Shown here: one piece after another, positions 16,546 to 45,102 of the stretch | Layout of the letters: every line of letters starts with the position of its first letter | Position numbering within the stretch: position 1 is the first letter of the stretch | Assembly (NCBI RefSeq): GCF_026339995.1 | Contig: NZ_JAPEPT010000006.1 | Location: 372,001 to 436,000, forward strand | DNA from: Streptomyces sp. NBC_01481 | GTDB lineage: Bacteria; Actinomycetota; Actinomycetes; Streptomycetales; Streptomycetaceae | Length of the DNA: 64,000 bases | Reading direction: 5' to 3' | Notes under the pieces: model-generated | Database searches by the model: none | The model's input: only the letters and a program-made list of their open reading frames with translations | What the model was told of the DNA's origin: nothing | Position numbers and translations under genes: made by a program

Positions 16546-17105
16546 GACATACCCGTCAGGTCGGCGACGCGGTCGACGGCGATGCCTGCGAGCCGATGGA
16601 TCTCGGACTCGTCCGGGATACGGATGTTGATGAAGTTGAGGATGTCGTCCTTGGGAAATATCACCCAGGCGGTCTCGATGCGGAAGTGGTCGACGGTGGA
16701 CAGCCAGCGCACCAAAAAACCGCTGTCCCCCACCTCGACCGGCCCCAGTTCCACCCTCGTGATGTCGAGCTGCACCCCGTCGTTCAGCTCCATCCGGTAG
16801 TGCGCGCAGTCGCGCACCGCGTCGAAGAGCTCCTGGAACACCTGCCGACAGGCTCCGTTGCCGAACTGCGCGACGTGGTGGAAGACCACCGACCCCACGA
16901 TGTTCGTGAACAGCGCGGAGGCGTGGTGCGTCGTCTCGGGGTGCGTGCCGTGCGTGAGCATGTTCGTCAGGTCGACGATGGCCCGCCCCGACTCGTCGCC
17001 GGAAACGAAGGCGGGATCGTAGGCGGCGCTCGGCTCCTCACCGAAGAAGGACTCCTCGAGATCCTCCTCCCTCAGTAGCAACTGCTGGAAAGCGGCGTCG
17101 TCCAT
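16542..17105 (-). CDS. Unknown protein of the acmA operon
   Basis: A 187-residue acidic, soluble protein; no signal peptide. I do not recognise it firmly. The central part (TTHHASALFTNIVGSVVFHH, a Cys pair at GACRQVF and RDCAHYRM, then alternating strands to ITRVELG, FRIETAWVIF and ILNFINIRI) and a C-terminal helix (IHRLAGIAVDRVADL) loosely resemble the alpha/beta sensor-like domain seen in PknH C-termini and actinobacterial lipoproteins, here without a membrane anchor. It sits between the MbtH gene (10 bp away) and a DUF6875 gene (4-bp overlap), so it is translated as part of the acmA-acmD-MbtH unit. A binding or regulatory role is possible but unproven. Confidence 0.6.
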   Translation of the reverse strand: MDDAAFQQLLLREEDLEESFFGEEPSAAYDPAFVSGDESGRAIVDLTNMLTHGTHPETTHHASALFTNIVGSVVFHHVAQFGNGACRQVFQELFDAVRDCAHYRMELNDGVQLDITRVELGPVEVGDSGFLVRWLSTVDHFRIETAWVIFPKDDILNFINIRIPDESEIHRLAGIAVDRVADLTGMS

Positions 17106-17115
17106 CGCAGTCTCC

Positions 17116-17316
17116 CTATCGTCGTACGAGGCTCAGCGGGCGCATGTCGGTCCAGTGCTCCTCGACGTAGGCAAGGCAGGTCTGGCGGTCGGTCTCGGCG
17201 AGAGCGACCGTCCAGCCCGCGGGTACCTCGACGAAAGCGGGCCACAGCGAGTGCTGGCCCTCGTCGTTGACGAGCACAAGGAACGTGCCGTCGGGGGTCT
17301 CGAAGGGGTTGCTCAT
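17116..17316 (-). CDS. acmR: MbtH-like NRPS accessory protein
   Basis: A 66-residue MbtH protein with the family consensus: NPFETPDGTFLVLVNDEGQ, HSLWPAFVEVPAGW (the two conserved Trp) and a late CLAYVEEHWTDMRPLSL. MbtH proteins bind the large subdomain of NRPS adenylation domains and are needed for solubility or activity; here the targets would be AcmB and AcmC. The second of two adjacent ATGs (17316) is chosen because GGGAG lies 5 bp before it; the ATG at 17319 is also possible. It is encoded in the acmA-acmD operon. Confidence 0.9.
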   Translation of the reverse strand: MSNPFETPDGTFLVLVNDEGQHSLWPAFVEVPAGWTVALAETDRQTCLAYVEEHWTDMRPLSLVRR

Positions 17317-17359
17317 CATTACTCCCTGCGCAAAAGGGTCGAGGTGGGGGACGGGTTCG

Positions 17360-17599
17360 TCACTTCTCTTCCAGAACCTTCGTCACGTACTTGTGGATGC
17401 CGTTGATCGAGGTGAACAGCGCCATGTCTTCGAACTGCGGGTCGATAACCGCGCCGTGCCGCTCCTCCAGCCCGTGCTGGAGGACGACCAGGGTGAACGA
17501 GTCGATCACCAGCTCGGCGTCATCCGACAGCTCCTCGGGCGGTCCGAGCCCCGCGCTCTCGCTCAGGATCGCTCTGATGTCGTCTTTCGAGATCACCAT
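17360..17599 (-). CDS. acmD: 4-MHA (aryl) carrier protein
   Basis: A 79-residue stand-alone acyl/aryl carrier protein. The phosphopantetheine site is the Ser in LVIDSFTLVVL (about residues 33-36), and the fold is three helices typical of ACPs. In actinomycin assembly it accepts 4-methyl-3-hydroxyanthranilate from AcmA and presents it to the first condensation domain of AcmB. ATG at 17599 is taken as start; a GTG one codon later is equally compatible with the AGGGGG site. It starts 5 bp after acmA ends, so the two are translated together. Confidence 0.85.
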   Translation of the reverse strand: MVISKDDIRAILSESAGLGPPEELSDDAELVIDSFTLVVLQHGLEERHGAVIDPQFEDMALFTSINGIHKYVTKVLEEK

Positions 17600-17604
17600 T
17601 CCCC

Positions 17605-18996
17605 CTACGCCTGCGACGACGATTCCGACGTGACGCGCCCGTGCATCAGCACAAGGTCGCGGACCAGCTTTCCCATCGAGTTCCGCGGCAGCTGCCGCGT
17701 GACGGAGAACCGCTTGGGAATCTTGACCGGGCTCAGCCGCTCCCGGCACCAGGCGGTGAGCTCATCCGCGGTGACTGCCTGGTCGGCGCCCACGAACGCC
17801 TCGATGACCTCCCCTTGGGTCACCACCACCTCGGTGACCCGGGGATGTCCCAGCAGGACGGTCTCCACTTCCGTGAGATCGACCTTCAGCCCGCCGACGA
17901 CGACCAGCGAGTCCGCCCGGCCGAGCATGCTGAGAACCCCGGTCGCCGGGTCCTGGTGGACCCGGTCGTAGGTCCGCAGCCAGCCGTCCGTGAAACGGTC
18001 GGCGTGCTCGCCGTACAGGTACGGCGAACGGTCCATCCGGACGAAGAGCTCCTCGCCGAGCACCTTCACCTCGGCCCCCGGCACCGGGCGCCCCAGCTGC
18101 GGAGGCACTGACGTGCCGGACAGGTCGCCCGCGATCAGCCCAATCTCGGTCAGGCCGTAGACCGGACTGATCGGCAGGCCGAAGTGCGCGCGGAACCGCT
18201 CGTAGGTGTCCTGCGGCACCCGTTCGCCGCCGGACACCGCGAGCCGCAGCGCGGGCAGTTCGGGCCGGCCCCCGATCCGGGCCAGCAGGTCGAAGTGCAC
18301 GGGGGTTCCGTACGCGGCGGACACCTCGGCACGCGCCATCAACCGCACCACCTCGGCCGGGCGGAGCGTCGGCGGGACGATCAGGGTCGCCCCGGCCGCG
18401 AGGGCGTGCAGCACGCCGCTGACCAAGCCCATGTTGTGCATGACCGAGTTCAGCAGCATCACCCGGTCGCCCCTGCCGGGGACTCCGGGGAGTGCGGTGT
18501 GCCGGTCGAGTTCGGCCAGCACAGAGTCGGCCGGCCTGCCGATCACCTTGGGCCGACCCGTCGAGCCCGAGCTGAACTGCACCAGGCGGATGCCGTCGAC
18601 GGCCGGCCGGCCGCTCGGCAGCCGCTGGACCGAGAAGTCGGACTCCTGCCGGAATCCGGCCACCGGGCCGCAGGCCCCGGTCGCGACGACGAGGTACTGA
18701 GGACGCACCAGGTTGACGAGCGGCTCGTATTCGGCCGGTTTCAGCCGGAAGTCGACCAGAACCACTTGCGCGCCGCGGCTCCACAGGGCCATCAGCACTT
18801 GCAGATAGGTGAAACTCGGCTTCATCCGCAGGAGAACCGAGCTGCCCTCCGCAATACCCTGCTCCCGAAAACGCCTCCCAAGATCAGCGACCGCCGTACG
18901 TAACTGCCCCCGAGTGACCGGTGCGCTGGAAATGGCCCACAGGTCGTCGTCCGTGCCCTGGCTCAGCAGATGGCTTCCCCACCATGTATTTGCCAT
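17605..18996 (-). CDS. acmA: 4-MHA:AMP ligase (aryl-adenylating enzyme)
   Basis: A 463-residue member of the ANL superfamily, shorter than a typical acyl-CoA ligase. The P-loop-like core is FSSGSTGRPKV (about residues 141-151), with VYGLTEIGL, the YDR.H hinge region and a late GRADSLVVVGGLKVDL and catalytic Lys in RNSMGKLVRD near the C-terminus. It adenylates 4-MHA and transfers it to AcmD. The ATG at 18996 (MANTWWG) has AAGGAAG 7 bp upstream; the open frame continues further 5' but without family similarity. It carries a TTA codon at codon 32 (18901-18903, minus strand), suggesting bldA dependence. Divergent from acmB across a 560-bp intergenic region. Confidence 0.9.
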   Translation of the reverse strand: MANTWWGSHLLSQGTDDDLWAISSAPVTRGQLRTAVADLGRRFREQGIAEGSSVLLRMKPSFTYLQVLMALWSRGAQVVLVDFRLKPAEYEPLVNLVRPQYLVVATGACGPVAGFRQESDFSVQRLPSGRPAVDGIRLVQFSSGSTGRPKVIGRPADSVLAELDRHTALPGVPGRGDRVMLLNSVMHNMGLVSGVLHALAAGATLIVPPTLRPAEVVRLMARAEVSAAYGTPVHFDLLARIGGRPELPALRLAVSGGERVPQDTYERFRAHFGLPISPVYGLTEIGLIAGDLSGTSVPPQLGRPVPGAEVKVLGEELFVRMDRSPYLYGEHADRFTDGWLRTYDRVHQDPATGVLSMLGRADSLVVVGGLKVDLTEVETVLLGHPRVTEVVVTQGEVIEAFVGADQAVTADELTAWCRERLSPVKIPKRFSVTRQLPRNSMGKLVRDLVLMHGRVTSESSSQA

Positions 18997-19556
18997 ACAC
19001 GCTTCCTTTGCGAAGACAGATACGCGAAACGTTCGATCGGCATTTGGTGAGGGCGAAACTAACACCGCCGTGAAACGTCGGGCAAGCGCCCCAGTGATCA
19101 ATTCCGCCCGCCCCGGCAAAAGGCGACGTCCCGGCCGTACGTCCCCGCGGCCGGGGCGTTCCATCCCGCGCCACAGGCGGTCCACGCCCCGTCCACAAGG
19201 GAGTTCAGGGCTGCTGCCTGCACCGATCACCGAAGTGGCGTGCCACGGGCTCACGCGTCACGCGAATCTCGGGCGTCGCCGGTCCATCCGGTTGTCCCGC
19301 CGGCGGGACATGCACGCGGCATAGGCGATTGATCTCCTTGACCCTCCAGAGCTCCCGGGTTAGGTTGCCCTTGATTGTGTTTCCGGGCCATTGCGCCCGA
19401 TTCCGATGCGTAGGCGGCCTCCGTCACTCCGATTGTCCCCCGGCCGCCATTCCTCTGATGCCCGGTCGAATTTTCGACTCGCTTTCCGGGCCGTTGCGAG
19501 TTTTTCATTCATGTCTCTCCGGCCATCCGCGCGGGGGAAATTTCGGAGGTGGAGAC
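18997..19556. other. acmA-acmB divergent promoter region (560 bp)
   Basis: No gene is supported. It separates the two biosynthetic operons and is less biased in GC than its surroundings. It must hold the acmA promoter (not clear to me) and the acmB promoter (candidate at 19338-19366). The frame upstream of acmB is open but has no similarity to NRPS proteins. Confidence 0.6.
19338..19366 (+). promoter_or_regulatory. Candidate acmB promoter
   Basis: TTGACC (19338-19343) and TAGGTT (19361-19366) with 17 bp between, close to the streptomycete housekeeping consensus TTGACN / TAGRRT. It would give a leader of about 185 bases before acmB. Confidence 0.4.
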
Positions 19557-40141
<20,585 letters not shown>

Positions 40142-40212
40142 CGTTCGCAGGCCGCCTACGAGGCACCCACCGTCCGTTATCTGCGAGGACCGACACCCGA
40201 GGACTGACAACG

Positions 40213-40884
40213 ATGCTGACCGACGTGCTCTCCGTCGACCTGGCCAAAGCCTTAGCGGCCGTCGACGGCTGGCTGAGCGACTACATCCGCCAACCGCACA
40301 GCGGACTCGGACGCCCCGGTCCGGTGTGCCCGTTCGTCGAACCGGCCCAACGCGCCGATGCGCTCGAGATCCGGGTCAGGCTGGTGGGCCCCACCCCGAG
40401 CCAGACCCTCATCGACGAGATCGTCCGCTGCGGCCTGGACGAGTTCAGCGAGGTCGACTGGAAGGCCGGCAACCCGAATCTGCGCTCGCTGCTGCTCGTC
40501 CTGCCGGACCTGCCGCCCGAGCATCTGCACCTGCTGGACGCGGCGCACACCGCGCTCAAGCCCGAGAGCGTGCGCCGCGGGCTGATGATCGCCCAGTTCC
40601 ACGAGAGGTGCCGGGAGAAGGCGATCCGCAACCCGGAGTTCGAGGTGAGCTACGCCCCCGTGCCGATGATGGCGGTGCGTTCCATGGCGATCCACGATGT
40701 GCTGTTCCTGGCGGACCGGCGGGAGTGGTTCGAGGAGTACGCAAGCCGCTTCGGGGCCCGCTACCTCAACTCGGCGCAAGGCATTGACCCGTTGCTGACC
40801 GAGACGTACGAACGGGCTCGTGACGCCTACGGGTTGGGGGCTGAGCCGGTGCGCGAAAAACCACGTCCTCGGGGCGCCCGATGA
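40213..40884 (+). CDS. DUF6875-type protein of the actinomycin cluster (paralogue 2)
   Basis: A 223-residue soluble protein, paralogue of 15913-16545 (see the shared PGPVCPF, AQFHERC and AIHDVLF motifs). It begins 71 bp after acmC and overlaps acmF by ATGA, placing it first in the block acmF-acmG-acmH-acmI that makes 4-MHA from tryptophan. No conventional kynurenine 3-monooxygenase is encoded in the window, so a role in the missing 3-hydroxylation is a possible but untested idea. Codon 14 is TTA (40252-40254). Compared with paralogue 1 it has a longer basic C-terminal tail (EKPRPRGAR). Confidence 0.75.
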   Translation: MLTDVLSVDLAKALAAVDGWLSDYIRQPHSGLGRPGPVCPFVEPAQRADALEIRVRLVGPTPSQTLIDEIVRCGLDEFSEVDWKAGNPNLRSLLLVLPDLPPEHLHLLDAAHTALKPESVRRGLMIAQFHERCREKAIRNPEFEVSYAPVPMMAVRSMAIHDVLFLADRREWFEEYASRFGARYLNSAQGIDPLLTETYERARDAYGLGAEPVREKPRPRGAR

Positions 40885-41759
40885 CTGGCGCCGCCGTGTA
40901 CCGGGGAATGGATCAGGCCACGCTGGACCAGCAGTACTCGCCGAGTTCCCGCGTGCCGAGCCTCGGGGCCTACCTCCGCGAATACGAGCGGCTGAGCACG
41001 GCCGCCCGCCGGGACCACCCGGTGCGGACCGGTCTCGCCTACGGCCCGCACCCGTCCGAAGTGCTCGACTACTTCCCCGGCACGGGTCCCGATCGTCCGC
41101 CGCTGCTGGTGTTCGTGCACGGCGGCAACTGGCAGGCGCTCGGCCGGGCCGAATCGGCCTTCCCGGCACCGCCGTTGCTGGCCGCCGGTGCGGCGTTCGC
41201 GGTGGTCGAGTACGGGCTGGCACCGGACGTCGGGCTGGACGCCATGGCGGGGATGGTGCGGCGCGGCGTCGACTGGCTGCTGCGGCACGCGAGCCGGCTC
41301 GGCTTCGCACCGGACCGACTCCATCTGTGCGGCACCTCGGCCGGCGCCCATCTGGCCTCGATGGCCCTGCTGCCCGGTCCGCCGGACGGCCCCGACATGT
41401 CAGCCCGGATCGCCGGGGCGGTGCTGCTCAGCGGCATGTACGACCTGGAGCCGGTCCGGCTGTCGTACGTCAACGAGGCGCTGCGGCTGGACGAGGCCGG
41501 GGCGCGCCGCAACAGCCCGCTCAGCCTGTTGCCGGCGCGGCTGCCCGAGGTGGTGGTCGCCCGCGGCGGCAACGAAACCGAGGAGTACGTCCGCCAGCAC
41601 GAACGGATGGTAACGGCGCTGCGCACCCGGGCTGCGGTGACGGAGGTCGTTGCCGCACAGCGCAACCACTTCGATCTCCCCCACGACCTGGGCGTGAGGG
41701 GCACCGAGCTGGGCGATGCGGTCCTCGGGCAGATGCGACTAGGAAGGACAATCACATGA
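40881..41759 (+). CDS. acmF: Kynurenine formamidase (alpha/beta hydrolase)
   Basis: A 292-residue alpha/beta hydrolase of the arylformamidase type. The oxyanion motif HGGNW (residues about 75-79) is the form specific to kynurenine formamidases; nucleophile Ser lies in GTSAGAH (about 152-158) and the catalytic His in QRNHFDLPHD near the C-terminus. It hydrolyses N-formylkynurenine to kynurenine plus formate. It overlaps both neighbours by 4 bp (ATGA at 40881-40884 and 41756-41759), so it is tightly coupled with the tryptophan dioxygenase gene. The operon context marks it as the pathway-specific rather than the catabolic enzyme. Confidence 0.85.
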   Translation: MTGAAVYRGMDQATLDQQYSPSSRVPSLGAYLREYERLSTAARRDHPVRTGLAYGPHPSEVLDYFPGTGPDRPPLLVFVHGGNWQALGRAESAFPAPPLLAAGAAFAVVEYGLAPDVGLDAMAGMVRRGVDWLLRHASRLGFAPDRLHLCGTSAGAHLASMALLPGPPDGPDMSARIAGAVLLSGMYDLEPVRLSYVNEALRLDEAGARRNSPLSLLPARLPEVVVARGGNETEEYVRQHERMVTALRTRAAVTEVVAAQRNHFDLPHDLGVRGTELGDAVLGQMRLGRTIT

Positions 41760-42610
41760 CCACCGAGCAAACCGCCCAGGGCTCCGAGCCGAGCCCCGGG
41801 TGTCCTCTGTCCGCCGGCTTCCCGCCGGGCACCACCCCGTACGCGCACTATGCGCGAATGGACGAGTTGCTGACGCTGCAGCATCCGCTCAGCGCGGCGG
41901 ACACCGAGCCGGGCTTCATCATCATGAGCCAGGTCAAGGAGCTGCTGTTCAAGCTGCTGCACACTGAACTCACCACCGCCCGCGACCAGTTGGGCAAGGA
42001 TCGGCTCGGAGACGCGCTGTGGACGCTGCGCCGCTCGGCGCGGGTGCAGCAGGTCCTGCTCGTGTCCTGGGAGACTTTCTCCGTGCTGTCGCCCGTGGAG
42101 TTCGCCGAATTCCGGGACGTCCTCGGGTCGGCCTCCGGCTTCCAGTCGGCCGGCTACCGGCGGCTGGAGTTCCTGCTCGGCAACAAGAACCCGGCGATGG
42201 CACAGCCGCACCGAGACACGGCCGGCTACGACGCGGTGGTGAACCAACTGCACGAGCCGAGCCTGTACGACGCGGCGCTCGCGCTGCTGGCCCGCCGCGG
42301 GCTGCTCACTCCGGACGACTCCCCGGCCCGGGACGCCACACGACCGTACCGGACCGGCGCGGAGGTCGAGGAGGCCTGGCGGACGGTCTACCGGGATCCG
42401 GTCCGCCACCACGACCTGCATCTGCTCGCCGAGGCGCTGATGGACACCGCGGACCAGTTCGCCCGCTGGCGCTACACGCATCTTGTCACCGTGCAGCGGA
42501 TGCTGGGCGCCAAGCCGGGCACCGGCGGCACCGAGGGCGTGGCCTGGCTCGCCCGGATCAGCGAGCACCGCTTCTTCCCGGAGCTGTGGTCGGTGCGCTC
42601 GACGCTCTGA
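41756..42610 (+). CDS. acmG: Tryptophan 2,3-dioxygenase
   Basis: A 284-residue heme dioxygenase. Visible TDO motifs are YARMDELLTLQHPL (about 30-43), FIIMSQVKELLFKLLHTEL (about 57-75), the substrate-binding GFQSAGYRRLEFLLGNKN (about 122-139), and the C-terminal WRYTHLVTVQRMLGAKPGTGG region holding the proximal heme His. It opens tryptophan to N-formylkynurenine, the first step to 4-MHA. The N-terminal 20 residues are low-complexity. Compared with catabolic TDOs the GFQS-x-Q/x-R motif reads GFQSAGYR, a small change near the substrate. Confidence 0.92.
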   Translation: MTTEQTAQGSEPSPGCPLSAGFPPGTTPYAHYARMDELLTLQHPLSAADTEPGFIIMSQVKELLFKLLHTELTTARDQLGKDRLGDALWTLRRSARVQQVLLVSWETFSVLSPVEFAEFRDVLGSASGFQSAGYRRLEFLLGNKNPAMAQPHRDTAGYDAVVNQLHEPSLYDAALALLARRGLLTPDDSPARDATRPYRTGAEVEEAWRTVYRDPVRHHDLHLLAEALMDTADQFARWRYTHLVTVQRMLGAKPGTGGTEGVAWLARISEHRFFPELWSVRSTL

Positions 42611-42707
42611 CCCGCCCGGCAGATGACGTCCTTCCGGCCGAGGGCCGGCGGCGTGGAGGACGCCGGGGACACGCAGACGCCGACCACACGAAGCAGAAGG
42701 AGGGCCG

Positions 42708-43970
42708 ATGGAGGGCGGGATCCCGCGCGCGGCAGCCGAGGAGCTGGACGCGGCCGATCCGCTGGCCGAGTTCCGGGAGCGGTTCGTCATCACCGATCCG
42801 GAGTTGATCTATCTGGACGGCAACTCGCTGGGTCGGCTGCCCGCGGCCACCCCGGACCGGCTGCGCGAGGTGGTCGAGGAGGGCTGGGGCGGCGGGCTGG
42901 TGCGGTCGTGGCAGGGCTGGATCGACTGGGGCGCCCGGCTCGGCGACCGCCTCGCGGAGCACGTGCTCGGTGCCCGGCCCGGCGAGGTGGTGGTCTCGGA
43001 CTCGACCTCGGTCAACCTGTACAAGCTGGCCGCCGCCGCGCTGGACGCGGCGCCGCGGAGGGGCACCGTCCTGATGGACGCCGAGGACTTCCCGACCAAC
43101 CGGTACGTCCTGCAGGGCCTCGCCGACCAGCGCGGGCTGAGCCTGCGCCGGCTCGCCTCCGATCTCGACGGCGGCCTCGATCTCGACCTGCTGCGCTCCG
43201 CCCTGGACCGGGACGTCGCGCTGGTGGTGCTGTCGCTGGTGTCGTACCGCAGCGGCGCGCTGCTGGACATGGCGAAGGTGAACGAATTGGCCCGCGCGGT
43301 CGGCGCCCGGGTCCTGTGGGACCTGTCGCACGCGGCCGGAGCCGTCCCCGTCGACCTCGCCGCGACCGGCGCGGAACTCGCCGTGGGGTGCACGTACAAG
43401 TACCTCAACGGCGGCCCGGGTTCGCCTGCCTTCCTCTATGTTCGCCGCGAGCTGCAGGCCGGGCTGCGGCAGCCGGTGTGGGGCTGGTTCGGGCAGCGGG
43501 AGCAGTTCCGGATGGGGCCCGACTACGATCCGGTGCCGGGGATCGAACGGTTCCTGGTGAGCACCCCGCCGCTGCTGTCGCTGGCGGCGATCGATCCGGC
43601 CCTCGCCCTCGTCGAAGAGGCGGGCGTGGCGCGGATCCGGGCGAAGGGGCTGCTGCTGGGCCGGCTGGCCGACGACATGGCGGACGCCTGGCTCACCCCG
43701 CTGGGCTTCCGGCCGGCCTCGCCCCGACCGCCGGAGCGGCGCGGTTCGCATGTGTCGCTGTACCACCCCGACGCCTGGCGGATCTGCCAGACGCTCGCTG
43801 CGGACGCGAAGGTCGTCTGCGACTTCCGGGTCCCGGACCGGCTGCGGATCGGCCCGTCCCCGCTCTACACCCGGTTCACGGAGGTCTGGGACGCGCTGGC
43901 CCGCCTCCGTGAGGTCGCCGCCGGGCGCAGCTATGCATCTTGGCCCGCCGACCTGGCCCGGGTGACATGA
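42708..43970 (+). CDS. acmH: Kynureninase / hydroxykynureninase
   Basis: A 420-residue PLP enzyme of fold type I. YLDGNSLGRLP (about residues 34-44) and the RSWQGWIDWG loop are kynureninase signatures; SDSTSVNLYKL forms the phosphate site; VLWDLSHAAGAVPVDL carries the PLP-binding Asp; and the Schiff-base Lys lies in GCTYKYLNGGPGS (about 228-240). It cleaves alanine from (methyl-)hydroxykynurenine to give 4-MHA. ATG at 42708 follows AGGAGGG. A gap of 97 bp separates it from acmG. It is the only kynureninase here, and substrate preference for the hydroxylated, methylated form is expected from pathway logic. Confidence 0.92.
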   Translation: MEGGIPRAAAEELDAADPLAEFRERFVITDPELIYLDGNSLGRLPAATPDRLREVVEEGWGGGLVRSWQGWIDWGARLGDRLAEHVLGARPGEVVVSDSTSVNLYKLAAAALDAAPRRGTVLMDAEDFPTNRYVLQGLADQRGLSLRRLASDLDGGLDLDLLRSALDRDVALVVLSLVSYRSGALLDMAKVNELARAVGARVLWDLSHAAGAVPVDLAATGAELAVGCTYKYLNGGPGSPAFLYVRRELQAGLRQPVWGWFGQREQFRMGPDYDPVPGIERFLVSTPPLLSLAAIDPALALVEEAGVARIRAKGLLLGRLADDMADAWLTPLGFRPASPRPPERRGSHVSLYHPDAWRICQTLAADAKVVCDFRVPDRLRIGPSPLYTRFTEVWDALARLREVAAGRSYASWPADLARVT

Positions 43971-44035
43971 CCGCCTGCCCGGCACGGCACACCCCCTGCC
44001 CGAACCCTCACCACCCCACCCGATACGGAGTGCCC

Positions 44036-45076
44036 ATGGCAGACGCATCCCCTCTCACCACCGACGGCCTGGTACAGATACTGTTCGGCTCCTCGGCCTT
44101 CCAGATGCTCAACGCGGGCCGCAATCTGGGCCTGTTCCCGTTGCTCCACCGGCACCCTGGATTGACTCCGCAGGAGATCGGGCGGGAACTCGGCCTGGAG
44201 GAGCGCCCGGTGCAGATCCTGCTCCTGGGCACCACTGCCCTGGGACTGACGATCCATCAGGGCGATGGTTACGGCAACGCCGACCTTATGAACGGCATGT
44301 TCGCGGACGGAACGTGGGAGATCATCGAGGACCTGATCGAGTACGAGGAGCGGATCGTCCGCCCCGCCGAGGTGGACTTCACAGAGTCGCTGCGCGAAAA
44401 CACCAACGTCGGCCTGCGGCGGATCAGGGGCAGCGGCACGGACCTGTACCACCGGCTGTCTGCTGACCCAGACCTTGAGCAGCTGTTCTACCGCTGCATG
44501 CGGTCCTGGTCCCGGCTGTCGAATCCCGTGCTGGTCGAGAAGGCGGACCTGACCGGGGTGCGCCGGGTGCTCGACGTCGGCGGCGGCGACGGCGTGAACG
44601 CCATCGCCCTCGCACGGGCGAACCCTGGGGTCGAGTTCACCGTCCTCGACCTCCCCGGCACGGTGGAGATCGCCCGCCGCAAGATCGCCGAGCACGGCCT
44701 GGACGACCGGATCTCCGTCCGGGCGGCCGACATCTTCGCCGATGCCTACCCGTCGGGGCACGACTGCGTGCTGTTCGCCAACCAGTTGGTGATCTGGTCG
44801 CCGCAGGAGAACGTACGCCTGCTGCGCAAGGCCCACGCGGCTTTGCCGGACGGCGGGCGGGTGCTGGTGTTCAACGCCATGTCCGACGACAGCGGCGACG
44901 GTCCGCTGTACGCGGCGCTCGACAACGTGTACTTCGCGACCCTGCCCGCCGCGAGCAGCACCATCTACCGGTGGGGGCAGTACGAGGAGTGGTTCGCCGC
45001 GGCCGGCTTCGTGAACTCCGACCGGCTGCCGGGCGGCCGGTGGACGCCGCACGGCGTGATCAGCGCGGTCAAGTGA
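44036..45076 (+). CDS. acmI: 3-Hydroxykynurenine C-methyltransferase
   Basis: A 346-residue protein of the plant-type O-methyltransferase family: an N-terminal helical dimerisation and winged-helix part (LTPQEIGRELGLEERPVQILL, about residues 46-66) and a C-terminal SAM domain with VLDVGGGDGVNA (about 178-189), FTVLDLPGTVEIA and the NQLVIWSPQENVRLL region. In actinomycin pathways this family methylates C4 of 3-hydroxykynurenine rather than oxygen. ATG at 44036 is chosen since GGAG lies 5 bp before it; an ATG overlapping the acmH stop (43967) is an alternative that adds 23 residues of no homology. Confidence 0.85.
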   Translation: MADASPLTTDGLVQILFGSSAFQMLNAGRNLGLFPLLHRHPGLTPQEIGRELGLEERPVQILLLGTTALGLTIHQGDGYGNADLMNGMFADGTWEIIEDLIEYEERIVRPAEVDFTESLRENTNVGLRRIRGSGTDLYHRLSADPDLEQLFYRCMRSWSRLSNPVLVEKADLTGVRRVLDVGGGDGVNAIALARANPGVEFTVLDLPGTVEIARRKIAEHGLDDRISVRAADIFADAYPSGHDCVLFANQLVIWSPQENVRLLRKAHAALPDGGRVLVFNAMSDDSGDGPLYAALDNVYFATLPAASSTIYRWGQYEEWFAAAGFVNSDRLPGGRWTPHGVISAVK

Positions 45077-45102
45077 CGCCCGAGCGAGAACCGGAGCCGA
45101 CC

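Noticed and set aside
19329..19556. N-terminal extension of acmB before the TTG at 19557
   Set aside because: No similarity to NRPS proteins, and a good Shine-Dalgarno lies just before the TTG.
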